From CAKRJP01 sp963658085 (GTDB lineage Bacteria > Bacillota > Clostridia > Lachnospirales > Lachnospiraceae), in the NCBI GenBank assembly GCA_963658085.1, contig CAVKOU010000004.1, positions 1 through 64,000 on the forward strand: a stretch of 64,000 bases of DNA, read 5' to 3'. A program made the position numbers and the translations under genes. The notes beneath the pieces are model-generated. The model did not search any database and was not told the origin of the DNA. It worked only from the letters and a program-made list of their open reading frames with translations. Positions 1 through 8,336 of this stretch are shown here, piece after piece (position 1 is the stretch's first letter; each line of letters opens with the position of its first letter).

Positions 1-1
1 A

Positions 2-412
2 GATAGGCTGAAGGATTGTCTAAAACAGCATGGCATTAAAGATGGATTGCAGGGTTTGATTAATTTGTCCGAGGAGGTTGGAAAAGAGTATAAGATTCAA
101 GTAAAGCCTACCTGTGATGCGAAGTATTTAGAGGTTGGAATCACCAGCAAAAGTGATAACGTGGACTGTATTTTGGAGAAACTTACCAAGGAACGCAAGG
201 TTTATGCAAAAGACTGTTCTTTCTGGGGTGACGAGTTTGTTGGAATTGAAAAAGGCATATACGGCAGTGATAGTTTTATGATTACACATATGAGTAAAGC
301 TGGCGATTTTTTTGATGTTTCTCAAGTGCCGGGAGAACGTCCGGAAGGGGTTAGACGCCTTGGAGGGGGAGTTGAACAGTTTCTTGGATTTTTAAGAAAA
401 CAAAATATCTAA
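2..412 (+). CDS. C-terminal fragment of a probable HAD-superfamily hydrolase (5' truncated by window edge)
   Basis: The frame is open from base 2 and ends with TAA at 410-412, giving about 136 C-terminal residues. An in-frame TTG at 47 is not a convincing start because the frame continues upstream without a stop and no ribosome site precedes it. The segment FWGDEFVGIEKGIYGSD resembles the acidic motif IV region (GD-x-x-x-D) of Cof/sucrose-phosphatase-type HAD enzymes, and the tail RPEGVRRLGGG is a typical last-helix approach. The catalytic N-terminus (DxDGT) lies outside the window, so the substrate cannot be judged. It sits 36 bases before nagB in the same direction, which suggests a shared transcript and possibly a sugar-phosphate substrate, but this is inference. 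Family call is moderate. Confidence 0.5.
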   Translation, partial: DRLKDCLKQHGIKDGLQGLINLSEEVGKEYKIQVKPTCDAKYLEVGITSKSDNVDCILEKLTKERKVYAKDCSFWGDEFVGIEKGIYGSDSFMITHMSKAGDFFDVSQVPGERPEGVRRLGGGVEQFLGFLRKQNI

Positions 413-448
413 AAAATATTGTGAATGATAAGTATAGGAGAAGCATAC

Positions 449-1174
449 ATGAGAATTTACAGAGGCAAAGATTACAGAGATATGAGCAGAAAAGCTGCCA
501 ATATCTTGTCAGCTCAAATTATTATGAAGCCTAATTGTGTACTTGGTTTGGCTACGGGTTCTACGCCTATCGGCCTGTATGATCAATTGGTAGAATGGCA
601 TAAAAAGGGAGATTTGGATTTTTCTAAAGTAATTACAGTTAATTTAGACGAATACAAGGGACTATCAAAAGAACACCCTCAAAGCTATCACTATTTTATG
701 GAAAAGAATTTGTTTGATCGAGTGAATATTCGAAAAGAATTCACATTTTTGCCGGATGGTATGGCAAAAGATTCTGAGGAAGAGTGTACAAGATATGAAA
801 ATTTAATAGATGCATTGGGCGGAGTAGATATGCAGCTCCTTGGAATGGGACATAACGGACATATAGGATTTAATGAGCCCCAGGTAGCGTTTCATAAAGA
901 AACCCATTGTGTTCGATTGGCGGAAAGTACGATTCTTGCAAATAAGAGATTTTTTGAATCTGCTGAGGATGTACCAAAGGAAGCAATTAGCATGGGGATT
1001 AAAACCATAATGAAAGCTAAGAAAATTTTAGTAGTGGTTAGTGGAGCAGATAAGGCAGATATTGTAAAAAAAGCTTTTAAGGGACCGGTGACGCCGGAAG
1101 TACCTGCATCGATTTTGCAATTGCACAATGATGTTATCCTTGTGGGAGATGAGGATGCATTAGCTGATTTTTAA
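449..1174 (+). CDS. nagB: Glucosamine-6-phosphate deaminase
   Basis: It converts glucosamine-6-phosphate to fructose-6-phosphate and ammonia in cytosolic amino-sugar catabolism. The 241-residue protein has the family landmarks LATGSTP (phosphate loop, near residue 34), LDEYKGL with the catalytic Asp, HPQSYHYFM, and GMGHNGHIGFNEP with the catalytic His. Length matches the family. I start at ATG 449 rather than the in-frame ATG at 425: AGGAG at 436-440 sits 8 bases before 449, and NagB proteins typically begin MRI/MKI. It follows the probable HAD hydrolase closely. The C-terminus is slightly shorter than that of E. coli NagB, as in Gram-positive homologs. No terminator is seen directly after it. 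Confidence 0.95.
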   Translation: MRIYRGKDYRDMSRKAANILSAQIIMKPNCVLGLATGSTPIGLYDQLVEWHKKGDLDFSKVITVNLDEYKGLSKEHPQSYHYFMEKNLFDRVNIRKEFTFLPDGMAKDSEEECTRYENLIDALGGVDMQLLGMGHNGHIGFNEPQVAFHKETHCVRLAESTILANKRFFESAEDVPKEAISMGIKTIMKAKKILVVVSGADKADIVKKAFKGPVTPEVPASILQLHNDVILVGDEDALADF

Positions 1175-1229
1175 ATGAAAAACTCCTAGGAATCTCTTGC
1201 GCTTTAGAGTATAATTTTGAATTAAGAGC

Positions 1230-1260
1230 AGGCCTTTTGTAACGTCTACGTAAAAGGTCT
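1230..1260 (+). promoter_or_regulatory. Hairpin-forming inverted repeat upstream of udk
   Basis: AGGCCTTTT (1230-1238) pairs with AAAAGGTCT (1252-1260), nine pairs with one G-U, over a 13-base loop. No U-tract follows, so it is not a classical terminator. It lies 25 bases before the udk start and just ahead of its ribosome site, so it could affect udk translation or processing of a nagB-udk transcript. Confidence 0.35.
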
Positions 1261-1285
1261 GTTAGAAAGAAAAGGAGATTTCATT

Positions 1286-1906
1286 ATGGATTGTATCATT
1301 ATTGGAATTGCCGGAGGATCAGGTTCAGGCAAATCCACATTTACCAACAAATTAAAGGATTTGTACGGGGATCGCATTACAGTTTTATATCACGACAACT
1401 ACTACAGAAGAAATGATCATCTGACTTTGGATGAGAGAAGAAAGATTAACTATGATGATCCGGAAGCTCTTGAGACAGATCTTTTGGTAGAACATCTAAG
1501 AAAGTTAAAAGAGGGTGAAGCGATTGAATGTCCAACCTACGATTACTCTATGCATAATCGTAAAGAGGATGTATTAGAAGTTAAACCGAATCGGATTGTG
1601 GTAGTGGAAGGGATCTTGGCTCTTCAAAATCCCGAGCTTCGTGATCTCTTTGATATTAAGATCTATGTGGAAGCAGATGCGGATGAGCGTATCCTAAGAC
1701 GTGTTTCTCGCGATGTGAAGGAACGGGGAAGGGATCTGGACGGCATTATTGATCAGTATCTTACCACTGTAAAGCCTATGCATTATATCTATGTGGAGCC
1801 TACAAGAGCCCTGGCAGATATTGTTATTAACAGCGGTAGAAATGAAGTAGCCTTTGATCTGGTGAAGACCAAGATTGACCAGCTTCTTAGCTATCAGCAG
1901 GTATAA
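1286..1906 (+). CDS. udk: Uridine kinase
   Basis: It phosphorylates uridine (and cytidine) to UMP/CMP with a nucleoside triphosphate, in pyrimidine salvage. The 206-residue length is normal. The Walker A loop GGSGSGKST lies at about residues 10-18. Further family landmarks are YHDNYYR, NYDDPEALETDLL, YDYSMHNR, VVVEGILAL (Walker B region) and the lid segment RRVSRDVKERGRDLDGII. Start ATG 1286 is supported by AAGGAG about 10 bases upstream. It is followed by a clear terminator at 1940-1974, so it ends its transcription unit and faces the convergent phosphofructokinase gene. Confidence 0.95.
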   Translation: MDCIIIGIAGGSGSGKSTFTNKLKDLYGDRITVLYHDNYYRRNDHLTLDERRKINYDDPEALETDLLVEHLRKLKEGEAIECPTYDYSMHNRKEDVLEVKPNRIVVVEGILALQNPELRDLFDIKIYVEADADERILRRVSRDVKERGRDLDGIIDQYLTTVKPMHYIYVEPTRALADIVINSGRNEVAFDLVKTKIDQLLSYQQV

Positions 1907-1939
1907 GCGAAGCAAGTATAAAAAACTTTAAAGGAAAAC

Positions 1940-1974
1940 AAAAGCGGATCGTCAATCATGGCGGTCCGCTTTTT
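1940..1974 (+). terminator. Rho-independent terminator after udk
   Basis: AAAAGCGGATC (1940-1950) pairs with GGTCCGCTTTT (1963-1973, one G-U) around a 12-base loop and ends in a T-run. The A-run on the left arm means it can also work for the convergent minus-strand gene ending at 2012. Confidence 0.85.
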
Positions 1975-2011
1975 GGTTATCATTTTAAATGATTAAAATT
2001 TTAAATTAATC

Positions 2012-3670
2012 TTAAGCCTGCTCTAATGCAAGAGTCTCTGTTGTGATATCACAAACTTCTGAAGGTCCGTAGTACTGGATTGCACCTGGGAATAAGAAGC
2101 ATGTCTCAACTGCCCATTGATCTCTGTGAGCCTCGAAATACTTAAACGGAGCACCGTCAAGCTCTGTAAGGGCTTTTCTGATTACCGGCTTATCTTTACC
2201 GTTACGTCTCTCCATGTTCATCATCTTGGTAATTGGCATACCACCTGCAACCCACTCCTCAGCTGGCTTAGAAAGGTTAGATACTTTAGAAAGATATCCG
2301 TTGAAGCCATACTGAATCAGCATGAATGCATTGTATCCAAGAGAGTAGCAGTAGTCCGCATCAAAGTTAGATGGGAATGCACATCTTCCTTCGTAACCGA
2401 AGAAGTGATGCTGTGCACCGAACTTACCAGTATAGGTTCCGGCTGCTTTTCTCTCAGCAAGCTTGTCAGCTACTAAAGCAGAGAATAACTTCTCGGATTC
2501 GATCAGAGATACCTGTACATTTCCGTGTGGATCTCTCTCTAAGAATAACTGCTGCTGAATGCTCTGTGGAAGGATCTCAAATACAGCCATAGACTCAGCG
2601 GTAAGACCAGCTTTGATAAATGCGTACTTATCTTCCCAAGATGGAAGCGCATTGAATTCCTCTGTCTTTTCTCCGGCAAGAAGTTCGTTGATCTCTGCAA
2701 TCAGAACAGAGAACTCAGGAACGAATTCAACGATACCTTCCGGAATAATAGCTACACCGAAGTTGTCTCCGTTGGCAGCTCTCTTCTCTACAGAATCAGC
2801 GATCTGATCAGCAATCTGAGAAAGTGACATCTTCTTAGCTGCAACTTCCTCGCCGATGAGGCAGATGTTTGGCTGAGTCTTAAGAGCACACTCAAGAGCT
2901 ACGTGAGAAGCAGAACGTCCCATAACCTTGATAAAGTGCCAGTATTTCTTTGCTGAGTTCGCATCTCTTTCGATATTACCAATTAACTCGCTGTAAGTCT
3001 TAGTAGCAGTATCGAAACCGAATGAGCATTCGATATCTTCGTTCTTTAAGTCACCGTCGATGGTCTTCGGGCATCCGATTACCTGAACACCGGTGTTGTT
3101 AGCTGCCATATACTCTGCTAAAGTACAAGCGTTTGTATTGGAATCATCTCCACCGATGATAACAATAGCAGTAATGCCGTGCTTTTTGCAAACTTCAGCT
3201 GCTACAGCAAACTGTTCTGGAGTCTCAAGTTTTGTTCTTCCTGATCCGATGATATCAAATCCACCGGTGTTTCTGTACTGATCGATATACTCATCAGTCA
3301 TTTCAATATATTTATCCTCTAAAAGTCCGCTAGGTCCGCCAAGGAATCCTAAAAGAACATTCTCCTTGCCGGAAGCTTTCAGGGCATCGTAAAGACCACT
3401 TACTACGTTGTGTCCTCCCGGAGCCTGTCCACCGGAAAGAATTACACCTACCACCTGCTTTTTATCAGAAGCAGTGTTGGTTCCTTTTTCAAAAGTGATC
3501 TCCGGCTTTCCATAGGTATTAGGGAATAATTCAGCGATCTTTTCCTGATCAGCTACACTTTCGGTAGCGGATCCTTCTTTAACACAGATCTCTGAAATTC
3601 CGTTGCGAAGCATTCCTGGAAGCTTTGGAGAATACTCGTATCTAGCTTTCTGAAGTGGTGAAATATTCAT
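2012..3670 (-). CDS. pfp: Diphosphate--fructose-6-phosphate 1-phosphotransferase (PPi-dependent phosphofructokinase, long type)
   Basis: It interconverts fructose-6-phosphate and fructose-1,6-bisphosphate with pyrophosphate instead of ATP, a reversible glycolytic step common in anaerobes. The 552-residue length fits the long (plant beta-subunit-like) clade. Seen motifs: GVILSGGQAPGGHN at the N-terminal nucleotide/PPi site; IIGGDDSNTNA, where Asp follows GGD as in PPi enzymes (ATP enzymes have Gly); CPKTIDGDL with the catalytic TIDGD; and KVMGRSASHVALECAL at the sugar-phosphate site. On the minus strand AAGGAG lies about 8 bases before ATG 3670. It is divergent from the glycan cluster starting at 3903 and has its own promoter candidate at 3726-3754. 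Confidence 0.95.
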   Translation of the reverse strand: MNISPLQKARYEYSPKLPGMLRNGISEICVKEGSATESVADQEKIAELFPNTYGKPEITFEKGTNTASDKKQVVGVILSGGQAPGGHNVVSGLYDALKASGKENVLLGFLGGPSGLLEDKYIEMTDEYIDQYRNTGGFDIIGSGRTKLETPEQFAVAAEVCKKHGITAIVIIGGDDSNTNACTLAEYMAANNTGVQVIGCPKTIDGDLKNEDIECSFGFDTATKTYSELIGNIERDANSAKKYWHFIKVMGRSASHVALECALKTQPNICLIGEEVAAKKMSLSQIADQIADSVEKRAANGDNFGVAIIPEGIVEFVPEFSVLIAEINELLAGEKTEEFNALPSWEDKYAFIKAGLTAESMAVFEILPQSIQQQLFLERDPHGNVQVSLIESEKLFSALVADKLAERKAAGTYTGKFGAQHHFFGYEGRCAFPSNFDADYCYSLGYNAFMLIQYGFNGYLSKVSNLSKPAEEWVAGGMPITKMMNMERRNGKDKPVIRKALTELDGAPFKYFEAHRDQWAVETCFLFPGAIQYYGPSEVCDITTETLALEQA

Positions 3671-3725
3671 TGTTCAATCTCCTTCATTACTTAAATATTT
3701 TGCACTTTTTTAGGTACAGAAAAAA

Positions 3726-3754
3726 TTTTAATACATTTTCAAAAAAAAGTAAAC
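3726..3754 (-). promoter_or_regulatory. Candidate sigma-A promoter of pfp
   Basis: On the minus strand TTTACT (3754-3749) and TAAAAT (3731-3726) are separated by 17 bases, 56 bases before the pfp start codon. The match is fair; the AT-rich setting makes chance matches possible. Confidence 0.4.
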
Positions 3755-3803
3755 CGTAAAGGAGAAACAAATTCAAGTGGTGGTAATTCTTGGAGAATTA
3801 GTG

Positions 3804-3809
3804 TATAAT
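3804..3809 (+). promoter_or_regulatory. Candidate -10 element for the glycan-export cluster
   Basis: A perfect TATAAT lies about 95 bases before the Wzt-like gene. The hexamer 17 bases upstream (TGGTAA) is a poor -35, so only the -10 is claimed. The intergenic region 3671-3902 separates this cluster from the divergent pfp gene. Confidence 0.35.
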
Positions 3810-3902
3810 ATGGTGTCTGATTTTGTCAGTTTATAGAAATGTAGACAAAAAAACCCTTAAAAAACAGAGATTTTTTAGAATATAAAATGAGGTAAATAGA
3901 AT

Positions 3903-5036
3903 ATGAGTGACAATATCGCGATTGAAGTGCGGAACATGTCCAAGAAATTTAAAGTAGAATCTGATAAATCTAAGACTTTAAAAGAGCGCTTGGTTCGATT
4001 TGGAAGAAATAATGTAGAGTATCATCATGTTTTGAAAGATATTAACCTGGATATCCGAAAAGGTGAGACAGTAGCCTTGATTGGAACCAATGGTTCCGGA
4101 AAGTCTACCTTATTAAAGCTTATGACCAAGATTATTTTCCCAAATCAGGGAAGTATTACTACCCATGGGAAGCTTACTTCTTTGTTGGAACTTGGCGCAG
4201 GCTTTCATGAGGATTTTACAGGACGGGAGAATATTTATTTTAATGCTTCTATTTTCGGTCTTACCAGGGCTGAGATTGATGCAAGAATTCAGGAAATCAT
4301 TGAGTTTTCGGAGCTGGGTGAATTTATTGACACGCCAATTAGAACCTATTCCTCCGGTATGTATATGCGTCTGGCTTTTTCCGTTGCTATTAATGTAGAT
4401 GCAGATATCCTTTTGATCGATGAGATCTTAGCCGTAGGAGATCAGCATTTCCAGGATAAATGTTATGCGAAACTGGAGCAGTTAAGAGATTCCGGTAAGA
4501 CAATCGTAATCGTTACCCACAGTTTGGGTGTGGTGAAGGAATTGTGCCACCGCGCCATTTGGATCTATAAAGGAGAGGTGAGACTTGACGGGGATCCTCA
4601 TTATGTCATTGACCAGTATTTAAAACAGGTGGCTATCGATCATAAGGAGAAGGTACAGCGTGCCATTGAAAGTGGTGCGGAAAAACAAAAGGGTGCAGTT
4701 TCCGTGGATGTTCCAAGAGACTTTTCTAATATGGAGAAAAAGGCCGGAGAGTTTGATGTTATGGGATGGAGTGTCTCCAATGACACAAATGCAAGGCTAA
4801 AATTCTATGTGGATGAAAAGGAAGTGGAAGCAGAGATTACTTCTGTGGCCAGACAGGATGTTTATGATATCTTTTTTGAAGAGTATGCAGGTTTCTTAGA
4901 GGTAGATAAGATTGGATGGAATACGAAGATTTCCATGGAGGGACTAGACCTTGGTAAACACGTTCTTAAATTGGAATGCGTAGGATCCAATGGAAAAGTT
5001 TTGTCGGATAAAGAAATCAGTTTCACCTTAGTATAA
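3903..5036 (+). CDS. Polysaccharide/teichoic-acid export ABC transporter ATP-binding protein (Wzt/TagH type) with C-terminal beta domain
   Basis: This is the ATPase of a two-gene ABC exporter that moves undecaprenyl-linked glycan across the membrane. The 377 residues show a Walker A loop (GTNGSGKST, near residue 66), an ABC signature region (YSSGMYMRLAF), Walker B (DILLIDEILAVGD) and the switch His (VTHS). Like other Wzt proteins it has an extension after residue 240. Here residues about 280-377 form a predicted beta domain beginning DVMGWSVSND, comparable to carbohydrate-recognition extensions of O-antigen Wzt proteins. The same type of segment occurs in the glycosyltransferase at 5832. The permease follows after 17 bases. 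The glycan exported is not identifiable from sequence. Confidence 0.9.
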   Translation: MSDNIAIEVRNMSKKFKVESDKSKTLKERLVRFGRNNVEYHHVLKDINLDIRKGETVALIGTNGSGKSTLLKLMTKIIFPNQGSITTHGKLTSLLELGAGFHEDFTGRENIYFNASIFGLTRAEIDARIQEIIEFSELGEFIDTPIRTYSSGMYMRLAFSVAINVDADILLIDEILAVGDQHFQDKCYAKLEQLRDSGKTIVIVTHSLGVVKELCHRAIWIYKGEVRLDGDPHYVIDQYLKQVAIDHKEKVQRAIESGAEKQKGAVSVDVPRDFSNMEKKAGEFDVMGWSVSNDTNARLKFYVDEKEVEAEITSVARQDVYDIFFEEYAGFLEVDKIGWNTKISMEGLDLGKHVLKLECVGSNGKVLSDKEISFTLV

Positions 5037-5053
5037 GAGGCGTAGGAGAGGAT

Positions 5054-5830
5054 ATGTTTAGAGAAATATATAATTACAGAGAAATGCTAAAGACCAATGT
5101 GAAGAAAGATATTCGGGGAAAATATAAAGGATCTTTTCTTGGGATTTTGTGGTCTTTTTTGAATCCCCTTCTTCAGGTGGTAGTTTATTGGATCGTATTT
5201 CCTTATCTGTTTCGAGGAGCCAGCATTCCAAACTATCTGTGTTACCTGGTGACGGGTATCATTCCATGGACATTCTTTATTACGGTAATTAACCAGGGAA
5301 CTATGTGTATCAGGGTGAATGCGGGAATTATAAAAAAGGTATATTTCCCCAGAGAGATTTTGGTAATTTCCCAGACCCTTAGTGGTATGGTGAATTTCTT
5401 TATTTCCTGTATTATTGTTGTGATCTTTTGTATAGGAACCGGTGCGGGAATTTCCTATCACATTATCTTGCTTCCGATAATTGCCGTAATCCAGGGAGCA
5501 CTTTCCATGGGAATTGCCTTTGTTTTGGCGGCGGTAAATGTATATGTACAGGATACAGAATTTATCGTTGGATTTATTTTAAATATGGGATTTTACGGAA
5601 CACCGGTGCTTTATAGTCTGGATATGTTCTCGGGAGCCGGAATTTTGTTCCAGTTGATTAGTTTAAATCCCCTGACGATTATTATTAATTCTTACCGTGA
5701 TATTTTCCTGTATCATGAGTGGCCGGACGTAATGCAACTTGGTATCGTAGCAGTTTTGTCCGCAGTGATACTGGTAGTAGGATATGCTATATTTAAGAAA
5801 TTAGAGTTTGGATTTGCAGAGGAGATGTAG
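5054..5830 (+). CDS. Polysaccharide ABC-2 transporter permease (Wzm/TagG type)
   Basis: A membrane permease of 258 residues that should pair with the preceding ATPase to export a lipid-linked glycan. The N-terminal segment MLKTNVKKDIRGKYKGSFLG is the cytosolic amphipathic gate helix and entry typical of TagG/Wzm proteins, followed by SFLNPLLQ and about six hydrophobic segments. Ribosome site AGGAGAGG precedes ATG 5054. The next gene starts one base after its stop codon, with the ribosome site GAGGAG inside this gene's last codons, so translation is probably coupled. Confidence 0.9.
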   Translation: MFREIYNYREMLKTNVKKDIRGKYKGSFLGILWSFLNPLLQVVVYWIVFPYLFRGASIPNYLCYLVTGIIPWTFFITVINQGTMCIRVNAGIIKKVYFPREILVISQTLSGMVNFFISCIIVVIFCIGTGAGISYHIILLPIIAVIQGALSMGIAFVLAAVNVYVQDTEFIVGFILNMGFYGTPVLYSLDMFSGAGILFQLISLNPLTIIINSYRDIFLYHEWPDVMQLGIVAVLSAVILVVGYAIFKKLEFGFAEEM

Positions 5831-5831
5831 T

Positions 5832-8327
5832 ATGCGAAAAGGACAGTGCGAATTTGCCATTGATAAATTTCACTACAAAAATGTAGGGGATTTACAGTAT
5901 ATAGAGATTGTGGGATGGATCTTTTCCCATGATAATGAGTCGGTAGCCGTTGAGGTGGAGATTGATGGCCAAAAAGTAGAGTGCCAGACCAACGACAGAT
6001 ACGACAGAAAGGATTTGATCCGGATTTATAAATTAGCTTATTCCGCCAAAAATTCCGGGTTTGAGGTGAAGGTAGATACCAAGGGGAAGGATGTAAAAAC
6101 AGTAGCTATTTACGGAAAAACATCCAAGGAACGAATCCTGCTAAATAAGTACAATCAGAAAAAAATCAAAAAGCTGGAGGACAATTCCTACATCGAGTAC
6201 GAGGTAGGAGGCTTCGGATTTGATGAAAAGACAGATCTTTGTTCTGTTATGGGATGGGCATATTCCCTAAAACAGACGGAGATGGAATATGAGGTGAAGG
6301 ATGCTTCCGGAAATTCCATGGAATATACCTTCCGGGTGCTGGAACGTCTGGATTTCCCGGATGAATATAGAAGACGGAGCGGTTTTTATATTGCCTTTAA
6401 AGGGGAAAAAGATGCCCAGTATTACTTACATATTAAGAGCGATGGCATGATGCAGGTAGTGAATTTGAAAAAATGCGGTGCCCTGACAAATGAGAATCAG
6501 CCGAGTATGGCGGCAAGAGTTGTTTCTTTGGCAAAGCAGGTAAATCCCAAGAGTATCAAAAAGGCAGGGGCTTATTTTAAAAATCATGGTTGCAAGCAGT
6601 TTGTTCGAAGAATCATTAAGGGAAAGCCTACCGGAGATATGGATTATGATACCTGGGCGAGAATTCAGCTGGCAACAGAGGATCAGTTAAAAGAGCAGCG
6701 AAGAATTCATTTTGCACTCACTCCAAAGGTAAGTATCATTGTTGCCACTTTTAACACGCCGATGGTTTATTTAAAAGAGATGATCGAGACGGTGGAGGCT
6801 CAGACCTACAGTAACTGGGAGCTTTGCATTGCCGATGGAAGTACCGATGATCAGGTGGAAAATTATGTAAAAGAGCATTACGGAGACAATGAAAAAATCC
6901 GTTTTACCAGACTGGCAGAAAACTATGGAATCGCAGGGAATATGAACAAGGCGATGGATCTTGCTACCGGCGATTTTATCGCTCTCTATGATCATGATGA
7001 TACCCTGACGCCGGATGCTCTCTATGAGAATATCAAGCTTTATAACGAGCACCCGGATGCTCTTATGATCTACTCTGACGAGGATAAGATGAATTCCGAT
7101 GGTTCGAAGTTCTTTAATCCTCATTTTAAACCGGATTTCAACTACGATCTTCTTTGCAGTAACAATTATATCTGTCATTTCCTTTTGATCAAAAAGACAT
7201 TGATCGACAAGATGGGACAGTTGGATGGAGCCTACGATGGAGCTCAGGATTTCGAGTTTGTTCTTCGTTTGAGCGAGGAAGCAGGAGAGGAACATATTTA
7301 TCATATTCCGAGAGTTATCTATCACTGGAGAATCCATGAGAATTCTACGGCAGGAAATCCGGAGAGCAAGATGTATGCCTTTGAGGCCGGAAAGCGGGCG
7401 GTAGAAGATTATTTCAAGAAAAAAGAGATCCCTGTGGAAGTGGAGCATGGGCCGGCTCTTGGAATTTATCGTGTGAAATATATCTTACAGTCAGAACCTT
7501 TGGTATCGATTTTGATTCCAAATAAGGATCATATCGAGGACTTGGATCGTTGCATTCAATCTATAGAGACGAAATGCACCTACAAGAACATCGAATATAT
7601 CATTATCGAGAATAATAGTACCGAGGAAGAAACCTTCGCTTACTACAAGAAGCTGGAGAAAGAAAATTCCAAGGTGAAGGTGGTCTATTGGAAGGGCGAA
7701 TTTAACTATTCTGCTATTAATAATTTTGGTCGTGGATATGCTAAGGGAGAGTATTTGCTCCTTCTTAATAATGATACCGAGATCATTAATGAAAATGATA
7801 TTGAGGAACTTCTTGGGTTCTGTATGCGCCAAGATGTGGGGGCAGTTGGAGCAAGGCTTTATTATCCGGATGATACAATTCAGCACGGCGGTGTAATTAT
7901 CGGAATGCAGGGAATCGCAGGCCATGCCTTTGTAAATCAGAGAAAAGAGGATCTTGGATACTTTGCAAGAGTTTCCTGCCAGCAGGATATCAGCGCCGTG
8001 ACGGCAGCCTGCCTTATGGTGAAAGCTTCTGTATATGACGAAGTAGGAGGCTTAAATGAGGAACTTAAGGTAGCCTTCAATGACATTGATTTCTGCTTGA
8101 AGATCAGAGAGGCCGGATATAAGATCGTATATAATCCTTACTGTGAACTTTATCATTTTGAGTCGAAGTCCAGAGGTAGTGAAAATAATTACGACAAATT
8201 AAATCGATTTAATGGAGAAATCACCTGTTTTGAAAATCGTTGGCGTAAGATTTTGACAGAGGGAGATCCTTACTATAATCCGAATTTGAGTCTGGATATT
8301 GGAGGATATAAATTAAAGGAGAATTAA
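5832..8327 (+). CDS. Bifunctional GT2 glycosyltransferase with duplicated N-terminal beta domains
   Basis: An 831-residue protein. Residues about 20-95 and 125-215 are two related beta-rich segments (IEIVGWIFSHDN; SVMGWAYSLKQ) that resemble the Wzt C-terminal domain encoded upstream. GT2 domain 1 begins near residue 299 (KVSIIVATFNTP) with the metal/nucleotide motif ALYDHDDTL near 385. GT2 domain 2 begins near residue 556 (LVSILIPNKDH) with LLLNNDTEI near 646 and the family tail FNDIDFCLKIREAGY. This layout matches rhamnosyltransferase-like glycan-assembly enzymes. I start at ATG 5832, one base after the permease stop and 7 bases after GAGGAG; an earlier in-frame start at 5808 lacks a ribosome site. 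Donor and acceptor sugars are unknown. Confidence 0.85.
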   Translation: MRKGQCEFAIDKFHYKNVGDLQYIEIVGWIFSHDNESVAVEVEIDGQKVECQTNDRYDRKDLIRIYKLAYSAKNSGFEVKVDTKGKDVKTVAIYGKTSKERILLNKYNQKKIKKLEDNSYIEYEVGGFGFDEKTDLCSVMGWAYSLKQTEMEYEVKDASGNSMEYTFRVLERLDFPDEYRRRSGFYIAFKGEKDAQYYLHIKSDGMMQVVNLKKCGALTNENQPSMAARVVSLAKQVNPKSIKKAGAYFKNHGCKQFVRRIIKGKPTGDMDYDTWARIQLATEDQLKEQRRIHFALTPKVSIIVATFNTPMVYLKEMIETVEAQTYSNWELCIADGSTDDQVENYVKEHYGDNEKIRFTRLAENYGIAGNMNKAMDLATGDFIALYDHDDTLTPDALYENIKLYNEHPDALMIYSDEDKMNSDGSKFFNPHFKPDFNYDLLCSNNYICHFLLIKKTLIDKMGQLDGAYDGAQDFEFVLRLSEEAGEEHIYHIPRVIYHWRIHENSTAGNPESKMYAFEAGKRAVEDYFKKKEIPVEVEHGPALGIYRVKYILQSEPLVSILIPNKDHIEDLDRCIQSIETKCTYKNIEYIIIENNSTEEETFAYYKKLEKENSKVKVVYWKGEFNYSAINNFGRGYAKGEYLLLLNNDTEIINENDIEELLGFCMRQDVGAVGARLYYPDDTIQHGGVIIGMQGIAGHAFVNQRKEDLGYFARVSCQQDISAVTAACLMVKASVYDEVGGLNEELKVAFNDIDFCLKIREAGYKIVYNPYCELYHFESKSRGSENNYDKLNRFNGEITCFENRWRKILTEGDPYYNPNLSLDIGGYKLKEN

Positions 8328-8336
8328 AAGAAGACC

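Noticed and set aside
6771..7448. Long antisense open frame (225 codons) within the glycosyltransferase gene
   Set aside because: It mirrors a strongly supported coding frame, has no ribosome site and an unlikely composition; the sense strand carries clear GT2 motifs.
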